Source of the DNA: JBJXHN01 sp046233135
GTDB taxonomy: Bacteria > Pseudomonadota > Alphaproteobacteria > Rhodospirillales > Rhodospirillaceae
NCBI GenBank assembly: GCA_046233135.1
Contig: JBJXHN010000007.1
Span: forward strand, 124,001 to 188,000
Length of the DNA stretch: 64,000 bases
Direction of reading: 5' to 3'
Positions 52,482 through 61,530 of the stretch are shown in pieces; positions within the stretch are counted from its first letter, which is position 1, and every line of letters begins with the position of its first letter. The notes under the pieces are model-generated. The model ran no database searches, had not been told where the DNA came from, and saw only the letters and a program-made list of their open reading frames with translations. The translations under genes were made by a program, and so were the position numbers.

Positions 52482-53720
52482 TCAGGCGGTAAAGGCTTGC
52501 GATGGCGAGCCGGAAGCGCTGCGCCCTGTGGATGTATCGTTGTTGTCGTCTTCCTCGAAACTTGCGAGGGGGGCGTCGTTGTCCATCTGCATGAAGGACG
52601 CGGCATCCATATCGACCCCTTCTTCTTCGTCCAGATTATCGGTGGAGTCGAAATAGGCGGCGTAGGGATCGTCCTCGTCTCCGGCCCGGCGCATGCGCAT
52701 GCGATTGATCAAGACGATGATTCCCAGCACCAGAATCACGGACCCGATCAGGCCCCCCAGTCCCGCCAGGCCCCACAGAACCATGGACAGCCAACTGGAG
52801 GACTCCTCCCGGACCGGCATCCGTGCCACCGAGCCGACGGGGCCGAGGGCGTTTTCGGGGGGCGGGGTCTTCAGGCCGGCGTCCGGATCTTCCATGGCGG
52901 CCGAGCCTGCGCCGGTACCGATGCTGCGGGCCGTGGCTGCTTCGGCCGCAGCCTTGTCCGCGGGGGTGACGGGGGCTTGAACGACGGCATCCAGTCCGCC
53001 GGCTTCGTCCATCGCCCCGCCTTCAGCGGCACCGGTCGTCTCGCTAACCCCGGCGGCATCACCCGCGGCCGTGGCGAGGGCGGCATCTCCCGGCGGCAGG
53101 GGGGCTGGTGCGGCGGTGGTGGCCGTGGCACCGGCCTTTTCCTGGCGCGGCCCCAGCAGGCCCATCTTGGCGGCGATGACGCAGGTGGGGAAGGTCAGCC
53201 AATAGGGGTGGGCGCCGACGCAGTCCTGGGGCCGGCGCGGCGGGTCCCCCACCGGACGGTTCACATAGGCGGCCTTGGCTCCGTAGTCGGGTGTGCTGCC
53301 CGTCGTTCCGCCGGCCTTGGCGCTGGCCGCGCCGGGCAGGCCCGGCGCGGGGGCGGGCTGCGGCGCCGGCGGCTGGGCAGCGACACCGGGCAGGGAGCCG
53401 GGCGCCAACTGGCGTTCCTCGGTCTTCGGGTCGCTGTCGCAGCGGTAGACCACCTTGCCGGTCTTCAGGTCGATGGCGATGTCGCCGACCGCCGCCCCGT
53501 TGGCGCCTTCCTTGCCGATGCAGCGAGAGATGGCGCCTTCCAGGCTGTCGGCCTTGCGGGGTTCCTGGGCCAGCGCGGGCAAGGCCGCAGCCAGGGCGGC
53601 AAGCAGCATCAGCATGCACAGTACGGTGCACCGGGGTGCCCTGGTCGTGCGCCAGGGCGCCGGGGCCGAAGCGGTCCGCGAGCGTTCGCCGGTTCCAAAT
53701 ACCGAGCCGTATCCCCACAT
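52482..53720 (-). CDS. Envelope protein of unknown function with signal peptide and C-terminal membrane helix
   Basis: Not recognised. About 412 residues. A signal peptide-like segment (MLMLLAALAAALPALAQ) is followed by a Cys-containing domain (ISRCIGKEG, VVYRCDSDPKTEE, DCVGAHPYWLTFPTCVIAA), a long Ala/Pro linker, one membrane helix (LWGLAGLGGLIGSVILVLGIIVLINRM), and an acidic cytoplasmic tail (EDDPYAAYFDSTDNLDEEE). This predicts a type I-like membrane protein with a disulfide-bonded outer part. Start is uncertain: ATG 53720 or GTG 53768, neither with a good ribosome site. It lies 61 bases upstream of the CHASE kinase on the same strand and may be its partner. Confidence 0.65.
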   Translation of the reverse strand: MWGYGSVFGTGERSRTASAPAPWRTTRAPRCTVLCMLMLLAALAAALPALAQEPRKADSLEGAISRCIGKEGANGAAVGDIAIDLKTGKVVYRCDSDPKTEERQLAPGSLPGVAAQPPAPQPAPAPGLPGAASAKAGGTTGSTPDYGAKAAYVNRPVGDPPRRPQDCVGAHPYWLTFPTCVIAAKMGLLGPRQEKAGATATTAAPAPLPPGDAALATAAGDAAGVSETTGAAEGGAMDEAGGLDAVVQAPVTPADKAAAEAATARSIGTGAGSAAMEDPDAGLKTPPPENALGPVGSVARMPVREESSSWLSMVLWGLAGLGGLIGSVILVLGIIVLINRMRMRRAGDEDDPYAAYFDSTDNLDEEEGVDMDAASFMQMDNDAPLASFEEDDNNDTSTGRSASGSPSQAFTA

Positions 53721-53917
53721 GGTGACTGCACCAACTTCCTGTGCCGCAAGGCGGCGTTCTACCCCCACTCAAGGATAGGTGCGTGCGCCGGCCTTGAAAA
53801 GGTTTGCTTGCCGTCCTCGCACGGGGTTAAGTGACACCGGCGGTCTCCGGTCGCGGTTTGCGCGCACCGGGTGTCCGGAACGACGATGAAGAATGACGCT
53901 AAGGAAAAAGGTGATCC

Positions 53918-54979
53918 ATGTCCGAGCAGACGGTCAATGTGGCGATCTTGGGAGCAAGCGGATACACGGGGGCGGAGCTGGTGCGTCTGCTGTCCCGTCA
54001 CCCGCGCGTGACGATCAAGGCCCTGACCGCCGACCGCAAGGCGGGCCAGACCATGGGCGCCGTGTTCCCCCATCTCGCCGGGCTTGATCTGCCGTCCCTG
54101 GTTACCATCGACGACGTGGCGTGGGAGGAGATCGATTTCGTTTTCTGCGCCTTGCCTCACGGCACCACCCAGGACATCATCAACGACCTGATGACCGGCC
54201 CGCACAAGGACCGGCTGCGGATCGCCGACCTGTCCGCCGACTTCCGGCTGGCGGACGTGGAGCTTTACGCCAAGACCTACGGTCAGGGCCACAAGGCGCC
54301 GGCCCTGCAGACGGAAGCGGTCTATGGCCTGACCGAGATCAACCGCGCGGCGGTGCGTTCGGCGCGGCTGGTGGCCGTGCCCGGATGCTATCCCACCAGC
54401 GCCCAGCTGCCCTTGATCCCGCTGCTGGCCAAGGGGCTGGTGGAAACCGACGGGATCATCATCGATGCCAAGTCCGGCGCGTCCGGTGCCGGCCGGGCGG
54501 CCAAGGAAGCCTCGCTGCACTGCGAGGTCTCGGAGGGCATTCATGCCTATGGGGTGGGCAACCATCGCCATGCCCCGGAGATCGAACAGGGCCTGTCCCT
54601 GGCCGCCAAGGCGCCGATCACGGTGACCTTCACCCCCCATCTGGTGCCCGCCAATCGCGGCATCCTGTCCACCATCTACGTGCGTCTGACCGGTGGCGGC
54701 AGCGTGGACGGCCTGCGCGATGCCCTGGCGGGCTTTTACGCCGACGAGCCCTTCGTGACCGTGGTGCCGGCCGGTGTGGTGCCCCATACCCGCCATGTGC
54801 GCGGCTCCAATTACGTGCTGATCGGTGTCCACGCGGACCGGGCACCGGGCCGGGCGATCCTGACCTGTGTGGAAGACAACCTGGTGAAGGGCGCTTCGGG
54901 GCAGGCCATCCAGAACATGAATGCCATGCTGGCCTTCCCCGAAACCCTGGGGCTGGACCAGCAGCCGCTGTTCCCCTGA
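53918..54979 (+). CDS. argC: N-acetyl-gamma-glutamyl-phosphate reductase
   Basis: Arginine biosynthesis enzyme, reducing N-acetylglutamyl phosphate with NADPH. The 353 residues have ILGASGYTGAELVRLLSRHP, the catalytic Cys157 in AVPGCYPTSAQLPL, IIDAKSGASGAGRAA and NHRHAPEIEQ, all expected for ArgC. AAGG lies before the ATG. It is followed by a gamma-carbonic anhydrase and a ketopantoate-reductase gene on the same strand, all close enough to be one operon. Confidence 0.96.
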   Translation: MSEQTVNVAILGASGYTGAELVRLLSRHPRVTIKALTADRKAGQTMGAVFPHLAGLDLPSLVTIDDVAWEEIDFVFCALPHGTTQDIINDLMTGPHKDRLRIADLSADFRLADVELYAKTYGQGHKAPALQTEAVYGLTEINRAAVRSARLVAVPGCYPTSAQLPLIPLLAKGLVETDGIIIDAKSGASGAGRAAKEASLHCEVSEGIHAYGVGNHRHAPEIEQGLSLAAKAPITVTFTPHLVPANRGILSTIYVRLTGGGSVDGLRDALAGFYADEPFVTVVPAGVVPHTRHVRGSNYVLIGVHADRAPGRAILTCVEDNLVKGASGQAIQNMNAMLAFPETLGLDQQPLFP

Positions 54980-55000
54980 TCGGCGGGCCGGGAGGGGACG

Positions 55001-55540
55001 ATGGTCGTCGATCCGATCGTGATGCCGTTCAAGGGCGTGCTGCCGACGCTGGGAGAGGATGTGTTCATCGCCCCCGGTGCGGCGGTGATCGGGGATGTGC
55101 AGATCGGTGCCGGGTCGTCGGTGTGGTTCTCCACGGTGGTGCGCGGCGACGTGCACGAGATCCGCATCGGTGCACGCACGAATATCCAGGACGGCACGGT
55201 GGTCCATGTGACCGGCGGCAAGCTGGGCACCTACATCGGAGATGACGTGACCATCGGCCACAAGGCGCTGCTGCACGCCTGCACCCTGCGGAACGGCTGT
55301 TTCGTCGGCATGGGGGCGACGGTGATGGATGGCGCGGTGGTCGAGGAAAGCGCCATGGTCGCTGCCGGAGCCCTGGTAACACCGGGCAAGGTGGTGGCGT
55401 CGGGCGAGTTGTGGGCGGGCAGCCCGGCCCGTTTCATGCGCAAGCTGAGCCGGGAGGAGATGGACTACTTCCCGGTCTCTGCCGCCAAATACGCGGCCTT
55501 GGCCAAGACCTATTTGGATGCGCGTAACCAGGAGGACTAA
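55001..55540 (+). CDS. Gamma-carbonic anhydrase family protein
   Basis: Left-handed beta-helix hexapeptide-repeat protein of 179 residues. Family residues include three metal-binding His in VVHVTGG and IGHKALLHACTL, and the RGDVHEIRIGARTNIQDGT segment. The C-terminal helix (SREEMDYFPVSAAKYAALAKTYL) packs against the helix. Members include true carbonic anhydrases and enzymes of unknown function. GGGAGGGG precedes the ATG; the gene lies 21 bases after argC. Confidence 0.93.
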   Translation: MVVDPIVMPFKGVLPTLGEDVFIAPGAAVIGDVQIGAGSSVWFSTVVRGDVHEIRIGARTNIQDGTVVHVTGGKLGTYIGDDVTIGHKALLHACTLRNGCFVGMGATVMDGAVVEESAMVAAGALVTPGKVVASGELWAGSPARFMRKLSREEMDYFPVSAAKYAALAKTYLDARNQED

Positions 55541-55544
55541 GGCC

Positions 55545-56453
55545 ATGCGCTTCGCGGTGATGGGGGCTGGGGCCGTCGGATGCTTTTTCGGCGCCATGCT
55601 GGCCCGCGCCGGCCAGGGGGTGACCCTGATCGGCCGGCCGGCGTTGGTGGAAAGCATCGAGGCCGAAGGCGGCCTGCTGCTGGAAATGGGCGAGGCCATC
55701 ACCCGCGTGCCCATCGGCGTTTCGTCGTCGGCCCATGCCGTAGCCGGGGCGGACGTGGTACTGTTCTGCGTCAAATCCACCGACACCGAAAAGGCGGGGC
55801 AGGAGATGCTGCCTCACCTGAACCCGCGCACCCTGGTGCTCTCGCTCCAGAACGGTGTGGACAATGCGGAGCGGTTGGCGGCGGTGATCGGCCGCCCGGT
55901 GGTGCCGGTGGCGGTCTATGTGGCCACCGACATGGCCGCGCCGGGCCATGTGCGCCATCACGGGCGCGGGGACCTGATCGTCGGTGCCCAGGACGGCTGC
56001 GAGGAGGTGGCCGAGGTCCTGCATGCCTGCGGGGTGCCGGCGGCGGTGTCCGACACGGTTGTGTCGGCGCTGTGGAGCAAGCTGGTGATGAACTGCGCCT
56101 ACAATGCCCTGTCGGCGGTGGCGCAGGTGCCTTACGGGGTTCTGGTGGACGTGGCGGAAGTGCCGCCGGTAATGGACGATGTGGTCGCCGAATGCCGTGC
56201 CGTCGCCACCGCCGCCGGCATAGCCCTGGAAGGGCCGGATCTGGAATCGGTGCTGGCGCTGGCCAGGGCGATGCCCCGTCAGTACTCGTCCACGGCGCAG
56301 GATGTGGCGCGGGGCAAGCCGACCGAGATCGATTACCTGAACGGCTATGTGGTGCGCAAGGGCGAGGAATTGGGCGTGCCCACGCCGGTCAACCGGCTGC
56401 TGCACGCCATGGTCAAGGTGGTGGAACAGAAGAGGCCGGACGACGACGCCTGA
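55545..56453 (+). CDS. panE: 2-dehydropantoate 2-reductase family protein
   Basis: NADPH-dependent ketopantoate reductase type protein of 302 residues. MGAGAVGCFFGAMLARAG is the cofactor motif, LFCVKSTDT holds the conserved Lys, and the C-terminal domain has SKLVMNCAYNALSAV, STAQDVARGKPTEIDYLNGYVV. PanE homologues can also act on other 2-oxo acids, so the pantothenate role is likely but not certain. GGAGGA lies nine bases before the ATG at 55545. It follows the carbonic anhydrase gene by 4 bases. Confidence 0.88.
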   Translation: MRFAVMGAGAVGCFFGAMLARAGQGVTLIGRPALVESIEAEGGLLLEMGEAITRVPIGVSSSAHAVAGADVVLFCVKSTDTEKAGQEMLPHLNPRTLVLSLQNGVDNAERLAAVIGRPVVPVAVYVATDMAAPGHVRHHGRGDLIVGAQDGCEEVAEVLHACGVPAAVSDTVVSALWSKLVMNCAYNALSAVAQVPYGVLVDVAEVPPVMDDVVAECRAVATAAGIALEGPDLESVLALARAMPRQYSSTAQDVARGKPTEIDYLNGYVVRKGEELGVPTPVNRLLHAMVKVVEQKRPDDDA

Positions 56454-56471
56454 CTGTGACTGGCGCTTTCT

Positions 56472-57092
56472 TTAGCTCGTCTTCCCTGGCGGCGGCAGCT
56501 GGGCGGGGGTGGTATCCGCGCTGTCGCCGCCGTTCACCTTGGCGAGATAGCTTTGCAGCAGGTCTTTCGCCGCATCGGGATCAAGGCGCATCAGGGTCTC
56601 GATCTGGTGGCGGGTCTGGGCCTTGTGCTTGTTGTGATGATCTTCGTGGACCTGCTGCACCTTTTCATGCAGGGCCTTGAACTTGGCCATGGTTTCGTTG
56701 TTTTCCGGCGCGAGCGCGGTCTGGGCGCCGGGGCTGCCCGCCTTCTCGTCGGTCAGCTGGGACCACATCTCGTTCATGGCGTCCATGACGGTGGTCAGCT
56801 GCAAACCCCAGGGGCCGGCTTCCTTGTACAGCGCGTTGTTCAGCTCTTGCGTGCCACCAACATCCCAGTCGGTGGAGATGTCCTGATTGACCGCACCGCT
56901 GAGTGGCATCTGGTTGTCAATCTCCGAAAACGGCAGTTGGAAATTGATGTTCGCCCAGGGAAGGTTCACATCCCCGGCGATGGGGAAGGTGATCTGCGAC
57001 CAGGGCAGGTTCATGTCCCGCTCGATGGGCATATCCACCGGCATGTTGATCGGAAACTTGGTCAGATACATCCAGTAGAACAGCGGAAACAC
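56472..57092 (-). CDS. Unknown protein with repeated LPW motif and helical C-terminus
   Basis: Not recognised. A 206-residue protein. The N-terminal MFPLFYWMYLTKFPINMPVD is hydrophobic. Residues about 25-60 hold two related units, DMNLPWSQITFPIAG and DVNLPWANINFQLPF, of about 15 residues, with a pattern that suggests short beta strands. The C-terminal half is helical and charged (MAKFKALHEKVQQVHEDHHNKHKAQTRHQIETLMRLDP). Start is GTG at 57092 with GGGAGGA six bases upstream. The start MFP is shared with the 49786 protein but no further similarity was found. It is convergent with the panE gene. Confidence 0.7.
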   Translation of the reverse strand: MFPLFYWMYLTKFPINMPVDMPIERDMNLPWSQITFPIAGDVNLPWANINFQLPFSEIDNQMPLSGAVNQDISTDWDVGGTQELNNALYKEAGPWGLQLTTVMDAMNEMWSQLTDEKAGSPGAQTALAPENNETMAKFKALHEKVQQVHEDHHNKHKAQTRHQIETLMRLDPDAAKDLLQSYLAKVNGGDSADTTPAQLPPPGKTS

Positions 57093-57398
57093 GGCGCATC
57101 CTCCCTTCCGGGCGCCGATTCCGAGAGGCTGTCCCGACCGGCGCGTAGCAACCAGCGATCACTATATCGATACCGCTCAGCCGAGGCTAGTTCATTTTCG
57201 CGTTGCAGCAATTGGTCCGGGGCTTTCTCAGAAAGGGCTGAACGAAAAATTGATTCATCGGCGTTCTGTGGTACTCTATTTTATTCTCGATGGTTGAGAA
57301 AGGTGTCGCATTTCCCGAGGGAACAGTGATGCCGCGTCGGCAAGGCAGAAGCTTTGCCCTGGTTCGTCGGAATGCCTGATCAGAAGATAGGTGACACC
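57093..57398. other. Divergent intergenic region of two unknown genes
   Basis: A 306-base gap between genes transcribed apart. It is AT-rich from about 57180 to 57290. GGCTTTCTCAGAAAGGGCTG near 57221 contains a short inverted repeat (CTTTCTCAGAAAG). No clear promoter was fixed. The downstream frame is open from 57354, but the chosen start is 57399. Confidence 0.35.
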
Positions 57399-58334
57399 AT
57401 GGTTGGTGACGTGACCGCATCGTCCGTGTCGATGCCCGTTTCCCGTTTGCTCGGCGGCAAGGCCGCATCGGCCTCGTTCATCAAACGGGGGCAGAAATCT
57501 CCGGACTATCTGCTTGCGATCATCGAGAAGGATGATCCCCAAAAGGCCCATGACCTGAAGCGGCAGATGGAAGACGTCCAGTCCATGCTCGATGACGTCA
57601 AGGACTCCATGTCCCGGGCGGATGAGCAACGCAAGGCGGCGGCCCGGCAGAAAATCCAGGAAATCAAGGCCAAGCTGCAGGCGCTGCGCATGCTTGCCTC
57701 CGTCGATCCGGAGGCTGCGGCGCGGCAGGCGGCGCAGTTGAGCCGGGAACTGTCCCGGGCGGTCAAGCAGTATGCCGGCAGCGGTGGCGGCATTCCCCTT
57801 GGGGGTGGTTCGGGGGCGAGTACGATTGCCACCGCCACGGGGGCCGGTGGTGAGGCGGAAGAGGAGGGCGTCAAGGGCGAACTGGCCGCGATGGCGGCGG
57901 GGGCAGAGTCCGCGCCGAAAGCGGCGCAGGCGTCCCAGCCCGACTCCGGTGCAGGCGAGGCGATGGTGGGTTCGGCGGATGGCGAGTCGGCTGCGGCCGG
58001 AACGGAGATGCCCGCTGCCGAAAAGGCCGTGGGCGAAGATGGGAGCCTGAATCACGACCTCCTCAAAAAGTCCGAGGAAGAACAACGCCGCGCATCCGCG
58101 TCCAAGGCGGATTCCGACTTCGTTGAAGAGGTCAGGAAGATCAAGCAGGCGCTGAAGGATGTGATCAAGCTTGCCAAGCTGGAAATGGAGCGGGAAGGCA
58201 AAGAGGCGCAGGAAAACCGCGATATTCTGGATGCGGAGAAGGCTTTGCGAGAGGTCAGCGGCACCCTGCCGATGGTCGGAACTCATGTGCCGATGACCGA
58301 GGGGGTGTCGGTCGCCGTGGATATCCTGGTCTGA
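57399..58334 (+). CDS. Coiled-coil protein of unknown function
   Basis: Not recognised. About 311 residues, no signal peptide. Helical coiled-coil parts at about 40-125 (DPQKAHDLKRQMEDVQSMLD, ARQKIQEIKAKLQALRMLA) and near residues 220-285 (DSDFVEEVRKIKQALKDVIK, LEMEREGKEAQENRDILD) flank an Ala/Gly/Glu-rich linker. Its predicted form is an elongated, probably oligomeric cytoplasmic protein. Start ATG 57399 has AGGTG upstream; ATG 57372 and 57354 are in frame. It is divergent from the 56472 gene. Confidence 0.7.
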   Translation: MVGDVTASSVSMPVSRLLGGKAASASFIKRGQKSPDYLLAIIEKDDPQKAHDLKRQMEDVQSMLDDVKDSMSRADEQRKAAARQKIQEIKAKLQALRMLASVDPEAAARQAAQLSRELSRAVKQYAGSGGGIPLGGGSGASTIATATGAGGEAEEEGVKGELAAMAAGAESAPKAAQASQPDSGAGEAMVGSADGESAAAGTEMPAAEKAVGEDGSLNHDLLKKSEEEQRRASASKADSDFVEEVRKIKQALKDVIKLAKLEMEREGKEAQENRDILDAEKALREVSGTLPMVGTHVPMTEGVSVAVDILV

Positions 58335-58344
58335 GAGCGTAAGA

Positions 58345-58370
58345 CCCTCTACCCCGCTTGGGGGGGAGGG
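58345..58370. terminator. Hairpin after the coiled-coil gene
   Basis: CCCTCTACCCC (58345-58355) and GGGGGGGAGGG (58360-58370) form a strong hairpin with loop GCTT, with one mismatch and one G-U, eleven bases past the stop. A second hairpin, TGGGGGAT (58412-58419) with ATCCCCCA (58431-58438), spans the stop codon of the convergent PfkB gene. Confidence 0.6.
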
Positions 58371-58426
58371 CCTAGATGACCAGGACCTCCTCCGCGCAGC
58401 ATTGAGGAGGATGGGGGATACAGGAT

Positions 58427-59518
58427 TCAGATCCCCCAGCGCCGCACGCTGCCGGGGCCGCTTTCGGCCAGGGCGGCGGTCAAGCTGTCCATGCGGTGCA
58501 GGCCGGTTTGGGTGTCGATATGGCCGACCACCGAGGCCGCGTTCAGGGTCGCGGCGCGCAGGGCGTCTTCCGGCGGGCGGCCAAGGGCGATGAAGGCGGT
58601 GAAGGTGGAGGCAAAGGCATCCCCGGCCCCAGCCGTGCCGACCACCGTACCCTTTTCCGCCGGGCCGAACAGGATCTCTGACTCCGTTGCCACGAACGCG
58701 CCCCGGCTGCCGTCGGTCAGCACCACATAGCGCGGTCCCAGGGCGGTCAGTGCCTTGCAGAAGCCCGCCAGACTCATTTCGAAGCCGCCGCCGGTCAGCC
58801 CGCGCATGGCCAGCAGCGGCAGGTCGTCGTGGGGCGCATGGGGCAGGGCCGGGCCGCCTTCGCCGACCTTGGCCACCAGATGGGGGATCAGGGCGCCGGC
58901 TTCCTTGGTGTTCAGCGACAGGATGTCGATCTTGGTCAGGCAGTCCTGGAAGTCGGACCCGTAGGCCGACAACTGGCGGATGCCCGGGTTCACCGCCACC
59001 AGGGCGCCCTGGGCCTTGGCCTTCTGCACGATCTGCGGGAAGCATTCGGCGGATCTGTTGGTCAGGCTGGAGACATAGACCACATCCACCCCGAAGGCGT
59101 CGTCGCGCAGGGCGTCAGGCTCCAGCAGGGCGTTCGCACCCCGGAAGGTGAAGATCGCCGCATTGCGATCGTGGGAGGATACCAGAACCGACGCCCCGGT
59201 CGGCGCCCGGCCATCGCGGGAGGCCCAGCGGGTCGAGACGCCTTCGTCCATCAGCCGGGCGAGCAGGACTTCGGCGCGGGAATCCTGTCCCAGCTTGACC
59301 AGGGCCGCCACATCCAGCCCCAGCCGGGCCATGGATACGGCGGCGTTCACGGCTCCGCCGCCGCTGTGGGTGGAAATCTCCTGGGCTTCGGTCTTGCCGC
59401 CTTCTTCCAGCAGCAGATAGGAGCTTTCCGCATTGAACATGGCCATGCGCTCGATCCGCGCGCTGTCGATGATGGCAATGGTATCGACCATGGCCCCGCC
59501 AATGGTGAGAACCCGCAT
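58427..59518 (-). CDS. PfkB/ribokinase family sugar kinase
   Basis: Carbohydrate or nucleoside kinase of 363 residues. The N-terminal TIGGAMVDTIAIID is followed by HSGGGAVNAAVSMARLG (signature 1), LKLGQDSRAEVLLARL-type segment, LNTKEAGALIPHL, and the C-terminal anion hole and base in VVGTAGAGDAFASTFTAFIALG (signature 2; catalytic Asp in GAGD). The substrate sugar is not known. Start ATG 59518 follows AAGGAAGAG; an upstream ATG at 59581 is in frame but adds unlike residues. Its stop codon lies in a hairpin. Confidence 0.9.
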   Translation of the reverse strand: MRVLTIGGAMVDTIAIIDSARIERMAMFNAESSYLLLEEGGKTEAQEISTHSGGGAVNAAVSMARLGLDVAALVKLGQDSRAEVLLARLMDEGVSTRWASRDGRAPTGASVLVSSHDRNAAIFTFRGANALLEPDALRDDAFGVDVVYVSSLTNRSAECFPQIVQKAKAQGALVAVNPGIRQLSAYGSDFQDCLTKIDILSLNTKEAGALIPHLVAKVGEGGPALPHAPHDDLPLLAMRGLTGGGFEMSLAGFCKALTALGPRYVVLTDGSRGAFVATESEILFGPAEKGTVVGTAGAGDAFASTFTAFIALGRPPEDALRAATLNAASVVGHIDTQTGLHRMDSLTAALAESGPGSVRRWGI

Positions 59519-59904
59519 TAGCTCTTCCTTCTTTTCCCGGAACGGCTGCACTTCCTCACACATACGGTGCCCGCGCGCCAAGAAAAGCCCCCGTGTCGGA
59601 ATTTCATCGGACCGACCCGCAATATGGGAGGTCCGGACATGATATCAAAAATAAATGTCGCATATTTCTTTGTGACGCATCGGTTTTATTCTATATATTC
59701 CAATAAAAAATGCCAATATTGATGATTCACTAGTATTTTTCCAATAAAGCGTATTGACCATGAGAGCGTGCCCGTGCAGTGTCTCGGCTGACTGGATCCC
59801 GGGTGGTGCCGGGGGTGTCGTTCGTGGATGGCTTCCGAGGAGTAAGACGGGGACGGGGCAAAAAACCTCACCTCCGTTCGCTGAAGTCGCCATGGAGGAT
59901 ACCC
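59519..59904. other. AT-rich intergenic region with candidate promoter for the ABC exporter
   Basis: A 386-base gap between divergent genes. The part 59640-59755 is strongly AT-rich. TTGTGA (59670-59675), an 18-base spacer and TATATT (59694-59699) could drive the ABC gene, leaving a leader of about 200 bases. The exporter frame is open from 59779 but the start at 59905 is favoured. Confidence 0.4.
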
Positions 59905-61530
59905 GTGTCTCTATTCGATCTGCTTGTGGGCGCGTCCCGCAGGACGTTCCTGATCGCCGTGCTGACCAGCCTGGTCTGTGGCGGGGCCAATGCCCTGCTG
60001 GTGGTGGTGATCAACCAGGCTCTGCACCGGCCGGAAACGGCGCTGGCCCACTGGCTGTGGCCGTTCGTGGCTTCGGCCGGCGCGGCGATGGGGGCACAGG
60101 TGGTGTCGCGCGCCCTGTTCGCCCATTTGGGACAGCAAAGCCTCGGCTTCCTGCGACGGCGCATCGCCCGGGCGGTGGTGGACGCCCCTTATCGACAGGT
60201 GGAAACCACGGGCAAAGCGCGCATTCAGGCGCTGTTGACCGACGATTCCAATGCCGTGGCCGCGTTTTTCCTCGGTTTCCCGGTGATGGTGACCAACAGC
60301 CTGATCGTGACGGGGTGCCTGGGGTATCTGGCCTATCTGTCGCCGGCGATGTTTGCCGTGGCCATCGCCGTCGTCGGGCTGGGCTCGGCGGGATATCACA
60401 GGGTCCACCAGAAGGTGCTGGCCTATCTGCGGCAGGCGGGCCACAGCCAGGACCACCTGTTTGCCCAGTTCGAATCGCTGGTCAGCGGGGCCAAGGAACT
60501 GAAGCTGAACAGGGCCAAGGCCGATCGCTTCCTCGATACGGTGCTGTCGGAGGCGATCGATCTGGTCTGCCACAACCGGTCGCGCGGGCTGTCCCTGTTC
60601 GCCGTGGTCACCGGCTGGGGCCGGTTCCTGTTCATGGTGCTGATCGGCATGGTGCTGTTCACCCCGCTGTGGCTGGGACTGGAGAGCACAGGGGCGGTCA
60701 CCGGCTATGTGGTGGTGTTTCTGTTCGTCATGGGGCCGCTGGAAGGCATTCTGATCCACGTGCCAAGCCTGAACATGGCCAAGGTCGCTTTGGGGCGCAT
60801 CGGCCGGACCCTGGAGAGCATGCGCCCCGACCCGGACGCCGCCGGGGATGACCCGGCCGATGGCCCGGGCCGGACAGACGGGGAGCCGGTGGGGCTGACC
60901 CTGTCGGCGGTCACCCATGCCTATTTCGACGAGCGCGAGGGCCGGACCTTTACCCTGGGGCCGGTCAGTCTGAGCCTGACCCCGGGCACCACCACCTTCC
61001 TGGTTGGCGGCAACGGTTGCGGCAAGACCACCCTGGCCAAGGTGATCACCGGTCTGTATACGCCCGAAAGCGGGGCCATCCTGGTCAACGGGCGGCCCTT
61101 GGACCGGCCGGCGGGGCAGGGGTACCGTCAGCTGTTCGCCACGGTCTTCGCCGACTATCACCTGTTCGAAACCCTGCTGGCGGCCCGGGGCGACGTCCTG
61201 GATCGCAGCGCCAACGCCTGGCTGCACCGGCTGCATCTGGACCACAAGGTCTCGGTCTCCGGCGGCGCCTTCACCACGCGTGACCTGTCGCTGGGCCAGC
61301 GCAAGCGGCTGGCGCTGATTGCCGCCTGTCTGGAGGACCGGCCGGTGATGGTGTTCGACGAATGGGCCGCCGATCAGGACCCGGAGTTCAAGGAGGTCTT
61401 CTACAGGGACATCCTTCCCCAGTTGAAGGCCCGGGGGAAGACCCTGCTGGTGATCACCCACGACGACCGATATTTCCCCCTGGCCGACCAGATGATCAAG
61501 CTGGAGCGGGGGCAGGTGGTCTCGGGTTAA
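59905..61530 (+). CDS. Cyclic-peptide/siderophore ABC exporter (PvdE/YojI-like)
   Basis: ABC half-transporter of 541 residues with permease and ATPase in one chain. The N-terminal six-helix domain has FLIAVLTSLVCGGANALLVVVI and ASAGAAMGAQVVSRALFAHLGQ. The ATPase has Walker A (VGGNGCGKTT), signature LSLGQRKRLAL, Walker B (PVMVFDEWAADQDPEFK) and the H-loop VITHDD. The DEWAADQDPxF sequence is typical of PvdE-type peptide exporters. Start is GTG 59905 with GGAGG seven bases upstream. No peptide synthetase or maturation gene is in the window, so its cargo is unknown. The stop overlaps the convergent GGDEF gene by 4 bases. Confidence 0.88.
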   Translation: MSLFDLLVGASRRTFLIAVLTSLVCGGANALLVVVINQALHRPETALAHWLWPFVASAGAAMGAQVVSRALFAHLGQQSLGFLRRRIARAVVDAPYRQVETTGKARIQALLTDDSNAVAAFFLGFPVMVTNSLIVTGCLGYLAYLSPAMFAVAIAVVGLGSAGYHRVHQKVLAYLRQAGHSQDHLFAQFESLVSGAKELKLNRAKADRFLDTVLSEAIDLVCHNRSRGLSLFAVVTGWGRFLFMVLIGMVLFTPLWLGLESTGAVTGYVVVFLFVMGPLEGILIHVPSLNMAKVALGRIGRTLESMRPDPDAAGDDPADGPGRTDGEPVGLTLSAVTHAYFDEREGRTFTLGPVSLSLTPGTTTFLVGGNGCGKTTLAKVITGLYTPESGAILVNGRPLDRPAGQGYRQLFATVFADYHLFETLLAARGDVLDRSANAWLHRLHLDHKVSVSGGAFTTRDLSLGQRKRLALIAACLEDRPVMVFDEWAADQDPEFKEVFYRDILPQLKARGKTLLVITHDDRYFPLADQMIKLERGQVVSG

